From NCBI RefSeq assembly GCF_052324685.1, contig NC_135226.1:19415855-19479854 (forward strand): a DNA stretch of 64,000 nt, written 5' to 3'. The translations under genes were made by a program, and so were the position numbers. The notes under the pieces are model-generated. The model had not been told where the DNA came from and ran no database searches. It saw nothing but the letters and a program-made list of their open reading frames with translations. This stretch comes from Brachyhypopomus gauderio. Lineage: Eukaryota > Chordata > Actinopteri > Gymnotiformes > Hypopomidae. Each line of letters begins with the position of its first letter. Position 1 is the stretch's first letter. Shown here one piece after another: positions 1 to 47,671 of the stretch.

Positions 1-21772
<21,772 letters not shown>

Positions 21773-22384
21773 AAGCTCCGCCCCCCAGCTCGCTGACCAC
21801 AGGGACAAGCCCCTCCCCCCAGCCCTCTTAGGTTTTGTAGCAGTCAAAACACCTTCCAAAAAAAAAAAAACACAACAACAAGCAAAACAAAACAACCCCC
21901 GAACAAGTATTATTCCCTTTTCATAAAAAAGGGTTTGAGAGACGTGCACAAATTTACTACCAAAGAATAAATGCTACAGTAGAGCTTTGACTGTCGGACA
22001 GATATGCGTTGAGGAGAGCTGTTTGTCTGTTGCTGTGGAGAGAGCTGGCAGGGTGTCCTTTGTTTTGATGATTTTCTCTGCCCACTGCACAACGTGGGGG
22101 AACTCCAACCACCAAGGGACCATCTTTCCTGTTTTTACACTGAGAGTTGAGCTCAGCACACAGCAACAACACACAGTGAACACTGACAGCCAAACAGCAT
22201 TCCTCTCCTACAAGCCCTTGTTTTTATAGTGTATGCTGGGATGGGGTTGGGATTATTTATTAGTTTTAGGCAGATAATCTGAAAGAAATCGAGGATAATG
22301 GTCTTCATGCTACATGACAGCTTGAGAGATATTTGGACTGTAATAGTGGTAACAGTGAAGCCACACATGCACATGTGTACACAC

Positions 22385-22386
<2 letters not shown>

Positions 22387-22447
<61 letters not shown>
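22387..22447. repeat. (CA)30 microsatellite
   Basis: A CA run of about 60 bases within the presumed ulk2 3'UTR/downstream region. Confidence 0.9.
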
Positions 22448-22449
<2 letters not shown>

Positions 22450-24000
22450 CACCAAATACACATGTATACATTCACTCTCCTCTCAGAAGTCTTTAGCATG
22501 GTAGCATGAGATTTATAATGTAATCAACTTTTGACTTTTGAAACAAATGCACTTTACTGACACAGACATGGAGACTTGGGCAGCAGGTGGAATGGGAAGT
22601 CTATGGGGAAAGACTACGAAGAGAGAGAAGAGGAGAGAACAAACAAATTGAAGGGGACGAGTAACAGTTCTCTGGCTCTTCCTCTCTCTCTCACTGCCTC
22701 ATGGTGTGAGTTCTGATCCGGCGCTGCAGCGCCCCCACATGGGCCGGTTCCCCAAGGCTTTCTCCCTGCACATGCGTGAGAGACTGTGAGGCATGACTGA
22801 TGTGGGCGGGGCCTTCGTCCATGGTGAAGAGCCTCCATCCGCTCCCCCTGATCACATGATCAGGGTCATTACAGGTGGAGCAGACAGACAATAATGGTCA
22901 AAATACTTGAGTAGTTACTTATGTTTTCATTTGATTTGTCAATACCGAAACAAGCTTTTTTTATGTTCATGTTAATACTGTAGCCATTTTTTTTATTTTA
23001 TAGAGAAATGGATGTTTGCATCATGTAAATATTTGTATGTGCATGTGTAGATTTTCCTCTCTGAGTGGGTGCGTGTGAACACATCGTGTGCCAGGCGAGG
23101 GGGGGTCCGATGCCACGGGCCGAACCGCCACTCAGTCCAGCAGCACAAGCCGTTTGTTTATACTGGAGGTGTTTGGTACTTGTGTGTTTATACGGGAGGT
23201 GTTTGGTATATGCCCACTACTGCCACAAGTCTCCACTCGAACCCTCGCGAGGCCCTCAAAGACAGCAAGAGACCTCGGAGCCCATTTCTTTTGCACAACA
23301 GCTCCAAACTCCCAGACTCCCCCCCCCCCCCCCCCCAAGTGAAAACACGCAGGCATAATTTAGCTCTCCTTCAGACCGATGCACCAATCTCTGTAGACTA
23401 CGCTCCCTGCCCCTCTCTCATGGCTCTGAGAACTGTACGGAGGATTCTTGGTTAGGATCGATTCGGACTAGACTGTGGACGTTCAGAGTGGATCTGCCTT
23501 GTTCTCAGCACCTTTCCTCAGCAGAGCGCGACCGCCGCACCTGTCACGGCCCGCCACACCTGTCACGGCCCGTCGCGTATGAAGTGGCCAGGGCAACTGA
23601 AAACGTAACGCTCCCGTGTTTTCAACGACGTGTTAGATTTGATGTTTTATCAAAGGCCCTTGCGAGTGTTCCGTCGGGAACTTTACCAGTACAGCCTTTG
23701 TTCATTAAAAGGCTTCGTTTGAGCCTCTTCTGTTGTGTCCTTTTTACTGTATGACAAATTCATACTGACTTTTACAGTACACATATTTTATTATACCTTG
23801 GACTCATTGCAGTATACATCATGACAAAATCCAATAACACCAGTGAGGGGAAAACTGTTTTCCACATCACAATTTGCTTTAGGTATTGTCAGTTACATAG
23901 ATAATTCGCTTATCAGTGAATAAAAAAAATAAAATTTAAAAGTAAAAATGTATTGAGTGTAATGTGCTCTGGGATTTTATGAATGTCTTTTTCCATTGTA

Positions 24001-24006
24001 TTTATT
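24001..24006 (-). other. candidate poly(A) signal of the GIMAP-like gene
   Basis: TTTATT on the plus strand reads AATAAA on the minus strand, about 140 bases past the GIMAP-like stop codon. Confidence 0.45.
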
Positions 24007-24143
24007 TCTTGGTAAAGTGGTTATGTGTAAATTTTAGACCTCACATTAAATAAAAACGCAGAAGAAAATGGGTTCTCTGCGGGATGAAGAGAGACCTACA
24101 TTACTGCCAGAAGCCACAATGCACAGGTCCTCAGTGCAGTTCA

Positions 24144-24889
24144 CTAACTACACATTTGCTTCACAAGCTGGACCAGTTCGCTGACTTGACTGTAGTTGGG
24201 TCTTTTATTGCTGAAGACGTGATATCTGTATCCGCACTTATCCAGGACCTTGTGTAGAGCATCCCCGCTCTTCTGAATGTGTTCTTCGATGCTCCTGCCC
24301 CTCAGAACGTCAGCCCAAGTGAAGAGCACCATAGTGCGTTTCCATACGTCATGTCCAAGGACGCTCATGTATTCCTCCACCGCCTGCTGGTCTCTGTTGC
24401 TGAAGTCATCCGTTGGGATGACGAGGAGGAAGGCTCGATGTCCACACCAACACAGCAGTGTGCTGCGCTGAAGCTCCCTCCTCACACGCCGTGTGCTGGC
24501 CAAACCAAAAACACTCCAGCCAGGGGTGTCCACCACTACCAGTCTCACTCCATCCACCCAGCCATGTTTCTTCACACACTCCGTGGTCTTCTCCCCAGCC
24601 TGAACGTCCCTTTTCCCAAGGATGGTGTTAGCCACTGAGGTCTTCCCAGCGTTTCTCCGCCCGACCAACACAAGTGACAATAGAGAGGCACTCTGACTTC
24701 CAGCTGAGGGAGTTAAAAAAATGTCTGGAGTCAAGGTTTCATTTGTGTCACTTTAAACCTGAAGTTTGTCGATTGTAAAACATGTCCTACCCTGAGGACA
24801 ATCGCGGTCCTCGTTTTCCCCCTCGGTCTTCGGGGTACGTAACGTAACGGGAAGCAGCCGCACTTACCACACGCTGGTGAGCGGTTCAT
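24144..24889 (-). CDS. GIMAP/AIG1-type GTPase, two exons, 193 residues
   Basis: Member of the GTPase of immunity-associated protein family (AIG1-type G domain). Exon 1 is 24889-24868 (ATG at 24889, 22 bp, donor GTAAGT); exon 2 is 24703-24144 (acceptor CCCTCAG, stop TGA). The phases join exactly: one base plus CT. Motifs: P-loop GRRNAGKT at about residues 22-29, Thr of the G2 switch in KTTECV, DTPGW at 66-70, the conserved box with NRDQQAVEEYM, and FSNK near the C-terminus. The protein is a bare G domain with no long coiled-coil tail or C-terminal membrane anchor, shorter than most mammalian GIMAPs. The frame stays open to 24734 without an ATG, which supports the spliced model. Teleosts have large lineage-specific GIMAP families, so no orthologue name is given. 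Confidence 0.85.
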
Positions 24890-25974
24890 GTCCGTCCACA
24901 CAAGCCTTTACCTGTTGTTTGGACTCCTTGGTCTTCCAGCTAGTTATCATTTCCCTTTACTCAGCCACACCTACTGACAAGTGACCATTCACTGTGTACA
25001 GCTTCAAAGTTCACTGCTCAGCAAAAACCCGTGACTGTTTTTTTTTTTATTGTAAATGAAATTTAAACTCTATAAGAAGATATCTATTTAATGTAAAAAA
25101 TGTCAACATGATTTAATATGGATCCAAAATACAAAAGCCATTAATAATTTTTGATTCAGAATTTTACATCAATATGAAGACACAAAAGATGGTACTTTAT
25201 CTAAAATTTATTATTTTATATATACTTTGATTGCCACTATTGAAAAGTGACTCATTACATTTTCACCTGTAAGCATAAATAGTATCCATTCAATTTCTCT
25301 TGTTAATTTAACTGAAAACAGTAATGGGTCGTATTCAGCACCACTGTATATTACATTCTCTATATTGCATCATATATAAAAATATACAGATATAGTGTTT
25401 TTTCAAAACATTCTTCCCGTGTTGTTCAATGGCATGAAATTGAGGATCAAACAATCCGCTTTCTCTGGGACTCCCGTGTTAGTAATTCCAGTCATCTGAA
25501 GTGGATTGTCCTCTCATTCACAGCATTTAAAGTATCAGATCTCTGTAGCAGCCACTCTGAATTTAGAAAACAAACAAACAAAACACCCCCACCACAGTCG
25601 CCCTGCCTCAACACGGCAGGCCTTCCACAGACCCCCGGGCCCCTCCCAGGCCTCTGAACCTCCCAGGCCTCTGAACAACAATGGAGAGTCCAGCCAGGAG
25701 AGATTGATTGGTGAAAGAACCATTAAACTATTACATTTGCAATAGAGGAGAGGTAAGTAGAACAGAGGTGTAATGGAGTCGTGTCACCAGGTGTGTGAAT
25801 CCTAGACGTTGTTCTCTCAATGTCCCAGCAGGGGGGGCCCCATACCAGTTCAACTCCCAAAGTGCAGGCAAGAAGTCTTTATACTGAGTCGATCTTGAAG
25901 AGGAAGGTGCAGTCGGGCCAGAGTTCTGCTGCTGTGCATAGCATGGAGGTTCTGATATGGAGCCAAGAGACGCT
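24890..25974. other. intergenic region between the GIMAP-like gene and usp2
   Basis: AT-rich, with no convincing ORF or element. The left edge should contain the promoter and 5'UTR of the GIMAP-like gene. The right edge meets the candidate poly(A) site of usp2. Confidence 0.5.
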
Positions 25975-26020
25975 TTTATTGCCTGACAGTGTCCCCCCGC
26001 GGGAGACGCCCGCAGACGCT

Positions 26021-26052
<32 letters not shown>

Positions 26053-26257
26053 GATTCACACACATGGAGGCATAAAAACACTTCTTCTGCTCCCCAATAA
26101 CACTCAACTGGACAAAGAGGCAGACACAGTGTGCCAGTGAGGACGTTGTATTTTTGTCAGGTGTCCAGCAGAGGGCGACAAGCTCTCTGTGTGTGAGAGG
26201 GTGGTAAGCCCTGGGGCCCTGGCTCCCGCCCTCCCTCCTGCTGCAGGCCGGCTGTCC
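25975..26257 (-). other. usp2: usp2 3'UTR (candidate)
   Basis: From the usp2 stop to TTTATT at 25975-25980 (AATAAA on the minus strand). It contains a short CA repeat at 26031-26051. A longer 3'UTR using TTTATT near 25207 is possible. Confidence 0.5.
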
Positions 26258-39227
<12,970 letters not shown>

Positions 39228-39271
39228 GCTGGAAGCTCAGTCCGAGGCGGGACAGTGGCAGGCCGCATCGA
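39228..39271 (-). other. usp2: usp2 5'UTR portion of the first coding exon
   Basis: Between the acceptor TTCTTTGCAG (ending at 39272) and the ATG at 39227. It shows that transcription of the long isoform begins further upstream. Confidence 0.65.
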
Positions 39272-42200
39272 CTGCAAAGAACAAGGTCAGCAGGTCGCGT
39301 GACGTTATCAACAGTGTGAATGCAGCCGCACAACAAAAAGCTCCAGTCACTGGTTTTTCCTCAAAGCAGAAAAAAAACCCCAAAACAAACTAATTTCTCA
39401 TGCACGTCTTTCCGACGGGAAACTGTGCAATCACCAGCTGTGAATGTTGGATGAGTATCATGCTGTTAAATCCTTAAAGCATTCTTGACCAGTAGCCCAA
39501 GACTCTCCTTCAAACTCAACAAACGCTACATGTATCGGTATTCAAGCACGATTATTCTGGCTAACATGGTAACATGGATCAACCTCATGCTTCCATGGAG
39601 GTCTCATCCGATGTTGTACCCCGGGACTGTGTGCCTCCAACCCTGCTGTTTATATGTAACGTGAGATTCTCTGAGTACAGCTGTATGTTAAGGTGGCACA
39701 GTTCATTCTCATGGAGAGACAGGCTCTTGTTCACAAGGCAGAGCAGCAACTGAATAAATAAAAGTATCTAGTGTTGTCCATCCGTGTTGGGTTCAGGGTG
39801 AAGGCTCCTATTTCTTTAATTGGTCTCTCTCTCATTGCTCTCTCTCTCTCTCACTCACTGATTCACTAACACATTTAGCTTTCTTACCTCTCCCTCGTTC
39901 TCTCTGTGCTCTCTCTCTCTCTGTCAGTGCAGTCCACAGAGGCATCAATAATTCAGCATATGGATCTAGGCTAGGTAGCATGCTGGAGGCAGGCCAAAGC
40001 ACATGGCACACCATGACTGCTCACATATGCACTTACTACACACATGAACCCTTAAGGCAGTTGTCTACCATCAAACTTGCTCCTTTTGGGTTGTTCGCAA
40101 AGTAAACAAAAATTGACCAACATCATGGAACCCCACAGTTGTTTTTTGAGTATCTGTTGGTAGGCAGACCTAAACTAACCTAAAGATCTACACATCAAAG
40201 TGCACAACCAAATAATCTAAGCTCAAAGATTATCAAATCAGTTGACGACATAACTGGTGATAAATATACATCTGTCCCATTGCCAAGTAAACTATGGAAC
40301 TTGAGAAATGTTTGGGATTTAGATATGTCCTTCTACTCTAACACTTCTGGCTGACAGTGGCAACAGCATGGAGAGGGGTGATGGGTTCTATGGCGGTGTT
40401 GTGTGTGGAGCAGGGCTGAGTCAGGAGAGTGCCTTAGATCTCGGCTGACGCCAGACGTGCACGACATGCATGTGAGAAACGGGCCCAGCCTGACAAGGAC
40501 TTACAGGCGGTGACATTTTGCAAAAGAAGAACACAAAGTGGTTGGAGATTACAAAGAACGATACAGAAAAAGATCTGTTTGGTAGGCTAAACTTTAAACT
40601 TTGAGCTTTTAGTTGCTAAAAACAAACAAACAAACCACAAAGATCTGCATATAAAATCTGCATATAGATTGAACAGTATAGCCTAATTTTATATAGTTAT
40701 ACTTTAAAATATTTGTGTTTAAAAGATGATTCTTAAACAACACATTCACAACACCGGGACGTCACCATCCCACATGGCGCTTTTTCGCGACGTAAACAAT
40801 GCTCATGGTCAGCATGTTGAATGCTTAAGGCTGTGTTTTGGGGACAGCTATATTTACCTTGGAATATGAGCAGATAAGAGCCGTACCATGATGGCCAAAG
40901 TGAAGCCTCACCCCTCCCTTCTGGCCAACAGGTGGTATGACCCGCTTCCCAGCTAAACTCTGCCTGCCTAACCCAACTGACAGACTTCCCTCTAAAATCA
41001 CAAACTCCTTAGATTAACAACACATATTTTTTATTGTCTATCACGGCACTCACAGATATCTACATTGCTTAATCGTGGTTCAATTAGATGTGACTTTAAA
41101 CACATTTTAAAGCTGGCCCCTTATTATGGAAGTTATAATGGCCCGAATGTTGTTCAAACAGTCAGTCAGGCTAAAAACGGAGGCAAAACTGGTGGTATCA
41201 GGCAGTTAGTTGTTTAAGTGTCAATTTATATATATATATATATATATATGACAACGGAAATTTCAGAAATTTGTTCCAATGCTCCACATTCCTTGTGCAC
41301 GTAGTCAGTGCCTCTGGTTCCTCTGGTGCCTCTTGTATGTGGTGTGTGCACTGTGGGAGAAGACAGGTGTTATGTTGATAGGTACCTGCTCTAAGTAAAT
41401 CTGTTCTCTCAGTTCCAGCTGTTGGAAAAAAGAAGTTGTGGGAGCTTCTCACATCGCAAATCCACCTCTTATTGCTCAGACCTGAAAGAATAAAGAGACA
41501 AATGAAGATAATGGTTATGGATATAAAGGTTATGGATAAAGGACAGTTGTGAGGTCCAAGCTACAGTAATGCATGAAGAGGAGTGTAAAAAATTAATGAA
41601 AGTAAATATTTGGATCAGTAATATCTGAAAATCCAGCCATTTTTCAGACAAATAACATTTGTTATTTAGAAAATTAAGATATACAAGTCTTTTATAGCCT
41701 TATAATAATCCTAAATAAAGGACCCAGTTTTAAAAGCAAGCAAACAAAACCCTTAGCTTGGGCAAAAAATTACAATAGCAAGATAAATGCAGGCTATTCC
41801 AAATATATATATTTGTTAGCCTAAGAGTTAGGATCAGTCCCGGGATATTTCAGACACATCCGTCAAAATTAGGCTGCACATTCACAAGTTCTCTGTACTG
41901 CAAAACCTGTATCGGCTCAGTGGTCAAGGACCGTGTAAAATCCACGGTCATCTTCACAACCCAGAGTAAAGTATGGGTGATTACCTAAAAACATCTCTTC
42001 AGTTCCCTTAAAAAGGGAACTTACATTGCAGAGCCTAATCTAAAAAGCACAATAAAGAAAACATGTAAACGTAAAGTTAGTAAAGTTGATGTTAAGCTCA
42101 CCAGTGATATTTTCAGCAGCTAGACAGCGTGCTTGCTTAGGATGTCGTGGCCCCTGAGTGAGAAGCCCTGGGAGGGATTGTATAAGCGGAGGGATCCAGA

Positions 42201-43278
42201 ATGCCAGAGATCATATTACTGGGATGGTAAATATAGCTATTGCCTACGACCTCGGTCGGTCATTCAACACTTAGTGGTGTTCCAATTTGCTCTTAAAGGA
42301 CTAGCATTGATGCTTTTATGGACAGGTGGGCAGTGCACTAGTGTGTAGTAGTTTTCACCCAACTCATTTTAATGACCATAAAATGCCAACTATTCTTAAT
42401 GATGATTTGTCATTGGTGTCTTCCCTGTTTGTTTCAGCCCACATCCATTCCCACGATGCATAAGTCACAAATGACTTCATCACATCCATGATGAAGGTGG
42501 GAGGGTTGGTCTGCTAAGTATACTAATACTAATAGTATACTACGGTTTAATCAGTGCATAATGTCCTGTTGGCTTGCTTAGATGGTATAACCGTGTTATA
42601 AGGCTTGGCAAAACAAAAACAAATTGCCTATTTGAATTTTAATCTGAACAGTTGGTTTGTTAAGGTATTCCAGATATTACGAAATACTTTATTACTACAC
42701 ACAATACTGAAGGAAATATGACCAAGGTGCGATGCCGTGCAGGGATGCCAAATGTCACACAAAGTTATAACAGCATAATAATAAACAGTAATAAACTGCT
42801 TGACGTCTTTGCAAGAGGCTTAAGCAGACAATGTCACGTGTAACGTCCTCTGTGAATTTCATATTAGTGCAACTGACCTGCACTGCAGCTAAAATGCATC
42901 GGGTTAAACTTTATAGGGCCGTAAGAACGACTGGTAAACTCTTGAAAAACTATTTTGCGTCCACTGATTAGTGTGGAAACACATTGGTGTGCAGTCCATC
43001 TCCCTGTCTGGCCAGCTACTCTTGTGGAGAATGAGAAGTCAGCTAGCTAACTACCTTTACTTTAATAACAGCTCACTAACGCTCCTCAACTATCAAACCT
43101 TAAGTGAATCACGGAGTGAAAATGCAGTTACCAGCCATTACCTAGTCAGGGAACGAATGTCAGACAGCAGTAAGACACGGATGGCCACAGCCTCATACTT
43201 GTTAGCTGGCTAGCTAACGTTAGGTCACCACAGAATGACTGCGAGTCACACCAGAATTACGGGAGCAGCGTTACTTAC
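39272..43278 (-). other. usp2: usp2 5'UTR intron
   Basis: 4-kb AT-rich intron inferred from the acceptor at 39272 and the strong donor at 43278. It contains a CT-rich stretch (39826-39930) and a short TA repeat (41226-41250). No ORF of note. Confidence 0.55.
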
Positions 43279-43450
43279 CACAGAGGGTAATGTATCATCC
43301 TCCTGTGGCCCCTCAGAGAAAAGCCTCCCCGGCTTAAGTAAGTGATATTTGGGAAATATACTGTGCAACTCGGTAACGTTTGTAGAGGATTTCAACCAGA
43401 CCAACGTGTATTAACGTTACTGGGGTTTGTTCGTTATTCGTCTGCGCTTT
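43279..43450 (-). other. usp2: usp2 non-coding first exon (inferred)
   Basis: A consensus donor (CTCTGTG|GTAAGTAAC) sits at 43279/43278 on the minus strand, downstream of a promoter-like block. The upper (TSS) edge is approximate. Confidence 0.5.
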
Positions 43451-43493
43451 TAACGTTGAAAATTTCGATAACGGTTCTCTCGCACTTTAATTG

Positions 43494-43613
43494 TGACGTC
43501 AGTCGGCCGTCCTATCCGTTCATTGGTCCATTTATGTCACCCAGCGTCATTTGGCGTCACCGCCCACACTATCACCTTGGTGACGGAAATAAACACTTCA
43601 TTGTCGCGATTGG
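43494..43613 (-). promoter_or_regulatory. usp2: usp2 promoter candidate with CRE and CCAAT boxes
   Basis: A perfect TGACGTCA CRE at 43494-43501 and two CCAAT boxes on the minus strand (ATTGG at 43522-43526 and 43609-43613) in a CpG-containing block. It lies just upstream of the inferred non-coding exon and between usp2 and the tbcel 3' end. Confidence 0.55.
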
Positions 43614-43749
43614 TGGCGCTCAACCGTTGGAGCGTTTTCGTTAAGCGCATACTTTGAAGGGTCCGTGTGTGAAATGTCGTTTCTCTGGAGAGAAGCATAA
43701 CTGAGTAATCCGTTTACAATGATGCATCTTCTTATTAGGAAACAAATAC

Positions 43750-46700
43750 AGTTGCTGCAAACACACCTCAGATATTTATTTCCACCTTCAAGACAATTCA
43801 GTCAGCTACCGGAGAAACAATACCTTGTGAGCTGCTGCAAACATATTTCCACTTATTTGTGCAAAATAATTTCTTTATCCCTTAACACATGCATTTGACT
43901 GAGTGATTCCTAAAAGCAAATACAAAACGGTCACATTTGATTTTAAAATGACAATACAGTTTAGGCTGAGATGAAACAAAGAGGGTATTTTTGTTTGTTT
44001 TCATGCTAATAGTGAATAGTAAATGCATTCACAGGTGTCAGCCTCTTTTGTCGCAAGGTACTAGATACCCTTCACTATATAAATTAGTCTCACAACTCTT
44101 TTTTTTGCTGGTTTAAAAAAAGTGTGTGTGTGGGAGGGGGTTTGGGGAATGTGTGGTGACAATATTGTACCCGATGCAAAGCTTCCAAATATGTGGCTTT
44201 GAAGTAACCCAGATGAAAAACTATTCCTGGAAAACAAACAACCACATAAAAATAAATTAAGTATTAATTCATTTAAAAATGCATAAATAAATAAAGTACA
44301 ACCATCAAAACAAAATTACAAAAACAATTCAATGACTTTACATTTCAAAATGTCCAGGTAATATAAATAAATAACACCTGAGTACAATTAATCACTTCCT
44401 GTAATGATCAAAGTAACTAAAGTAACATTTACATCAATAAAACGTGTAAATGATGAACATTTTTAATGATTCATTCCTTGTACAATATTAAAATCAACAA
44501 ATAAGCCTATGGAAACTAATATTTTCCCCTCAGTCATTTCTGGGTGTGGAAACAGTTTACAGTTTTTTCAACTACCGCCAACTACAGTTCAGTAATGTAA
44601 TGTTTTTCAGTGGCACTACCATTTGTGGGTGCTGAGTTTAAAAGCCAACATCCACAAAGTTACATGAGGTCTGCATTCTGACAGCTTTCATTTAATACTT
44701 AAGGTATGAGGGACAAGATAACAACCTTGTACACATATTTGTCTTTAATCATCAACACCCTTCAGACCTCTAAAACAGTCATTTTAGGATGACATTGAGC
44801 GCCAGTCTTTCCCCACTCTATACCTACAAGATACAATTTCAAGATAAAAGGTACTGATCATCCTAAGCACTACCCCCCCCCCCCCAATCCAATGCAAGCT
44901 TTATAATATTAATTTATAAGATTAATCATTGCTCAAGCATGAATGTGGGCCTATATATATATATATAGGTCTCTTGATTAAATACTACAGATATTTTGCC
45001 TTTTTTCTTCATATATGGGAAAGTTATTTACATTACAGTCTTAGTTTCTATTCTCAGGGTTAATAAATGCTTATATGTATTCACTGTAATATCTCGTCTT
45101 TATAATAATCTATGAGAAAAAATCTAACAATACATCACCAATAACTTTGTTATTAGCAAGTATGATTTGGACAGTGTTCTCTTGTAAAAAAACAATACTA
45201 AAGTAAAAACTGAACAGACACTGGTACAGGTTCACACTTCAGGTCATAGCTACATAGTTCTCTTCATCATACTCTGCCCGAGTACTGAGTACTAAGTACT
45301 CAAAATACACTTCCTGCAGCAGAGGAATTCCTCACACTGTTTTGCCTCCTTAATGCATTTTGCCAGCCCTTCCTGAGTTTTCAACTGGTAAAACTACCAC
45401 ACTGCGTACACAAACCCCACAAGCACACACAGCCCAGCATGGAATGCTGTTCTAGATTTGTTGGCATTATTGTAGTTATTGTCACAAAATATACATCATA
45501 AAAGCTGTTAAATCAGGAGGCGATATATCTATACGATGTTTGGTTTGATAAATATGTCGGATGCTAAGCAAGCCTAGAAATATTTTTTTTTAGTCCTTAG
45601 TCATTTCTGCTTTGGTCCAGACCATGGGAACCATCCTACAAATATATATGCGACCTTGCTGAAGTATTTTTCCCCACATTATATCATAATATACTGAAGA
45701 ATACTGTATGTCTACCAAAAACCACATGTAGATAGTCAAATATAATAGCAGAAAGGGTCTGCCTTGAAACTAGCCAACAGGGGTTCATATAGTAAAACCA
45801 GGGGGAATCATTTAGTCTAAGTAAGGTAGGTACCTTCAGTACTTAACTCTTAATGACTAGATCTAAACTGCTGATCTGTTTAAATTACTAGATCTAAACC
45901 ATTGATCTGTTAAATCCTATATTTTGTGTACTGCAATTATCCCAACATGAGATACTACTGATTAAATTGTAAAAGGTACTACTGATAAAAGCTGTATAAT
46001 ACCCAAACACTGCAAGGGTTTTATTGTAAAGGACTATTGACTCTTTTGCACTTAGCACCTAAACTTATTAAAGCATCTTCCAAATCCTCCCTCAAAGTAA
46101 TGGTGAAAATGGTATTAGTGGGAACTTGTTTTAGGATCAGGTACACATCAACATGATGATACTCTGACAAAAGTAGGGGAAAAAATAAAAAATAAAAATG
46201 CATGAACCGACTGTGCACCAGCGATTGTAAAAATAGAAAAAAAAATACCTGGAATCCCCCTGAACTGGCACCGAGTGTTGGTGTCTACGGTAATATTAAA
46301 AGCTATGGTAGTCACTCGACACCTCGACATATCTGGGGATGAACCTTTAGGCCGTCTTGCCATACACGTCCTCAAAATGGCATTTGGCTAAGTGCATCTG
46401 ATTGTTCAGGAACATTAGTGAAAAGAAAATACACATTTGTAGTTTTACACATTTGGCCAAAGTACAAATTACTAGCATCCAAGTGGTCCTCAAACGTCAA
46501 GCTTCAAAGATGCAAGACTGGGTTTGTTAATAAACATGAATGAAGATGCTAAAGAATTCAAACTCCACTGCATGTTTTGCGCTTTGGGAAGTTCGATTTG
46601 CCTGAGGATTAGTTATTCCAACTAATTCATCATTCACTACATACAGTATAGTTTGTGCCAATCTATCACCCTACACTTTTAATCGCCACTAAAGATGTAC

Positions 46701-47671
46701 TGATGATAAGAACTCAAAGCTGCAATAATGTTAGACATGCGTTTTGGCCAATATTTCCTTTCATCATAAATGTGAATGGGAACACAGTAAATTTGATTAT
46801 ACAGGGACCTCTCACATAGCTGTGCCAGCCCCCCAAAACACAATCACAGCTGCTCTAAATATTAGACACACAGTCAAACTGAAACTGAGAATATCTCTCA
46901 GCTCTGGCCCAATTAGATTATGGTGATCATACCTATTGCCCACCTGAACCACTTGGATAAACTAATTTGCCTTTTCCTCATGCAACATCTGAAAATTAAC
47001 AAATAAACAAAAAGTCTCATTCAGCTCCACAATGTCCAACACTGTTCTCTAGTATCTGTGTAAAACAAACAAAGAAACAAACAAATAAAAAGTAAATGTA
47101 TAAGGCCAGTATTGCCCCTCCATAAAATGTGAGATGTGGCCTGAGAGTCTTGTGGGGAATGAGAGGCTAACACATACACGATTAGCAAATCCAGCACTCA
47201 AGTGGTCTGACGCCTTTTCTGTTCGAGCTGCCAACCCCCGACAGGATTAGTGACAGATGATTATCTCAAGGTTCATAGGACACACTTTTTGGACTGCCAT
47301 AGTGCCTTCTTGTGCTTTCATCTTGAAGAGGCAGGCATTACTGACAGATAACAGCAAACCTCAATCAAGGGCACAGTCAGCGAAAACAATGCAAAGCCAT
47401 TTATGTACACCATGGAAACAAATGCGGGTTTGTGTGTGTGTGTGTGTGTGTACGTGTGGTGACCATGTAGCAATGTGACCAGTGACAGGCCCTTTAAAAC
47501 ACAAGTAGTCTCTTCCAAATCCATGCCATCCATCCAGTCTTATAAAACCTAGAATCCCATGGAAGAAAAGGAGTGCTCCTTTTCTGAATCATATTTTGCA
47601 CACACTGTGAAGCCTTCGTAGTGCTGTTTCAGACCTGGTGCAGTTACTCAACTCCCGGCACCTGTGGTCAG
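43750..47671 (-). other. tbcel: tbcel 3'UTR / intergenic AT-rich region
   Basis: Nearly 4 kb without a recognisable gene. TTTATT (AATAAA on the minus strand) occurs repeatedly, the last before the usp2 promoter at 43776-43781. A long tbcel 3'UTR is possible; how much is transcribed is unknown. ORFs here are short chance frames. Confidence 0.45.

Larger units (their letters stand above)
21773..24143 (+). other. ulk2: ulk2 3'UTR and convergent intergenic region
   Basis: Follows the ulk2 stop. Candidate poly(A) signals on the plus strand are AATAAA at 21966, ATTAAA at 23704, AATAAA at 23919 and AATAAA at 24049. Long ULK2 3'UTRs are usual in vertebrates. The region holds a CA microsatellite (22387-22447) and a C-run (about 23322-23337). 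No other coding gene is seen. The distal signals overlap the 3' end of the minus-strand GIMAP-like gene. Confidence 0.6.
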
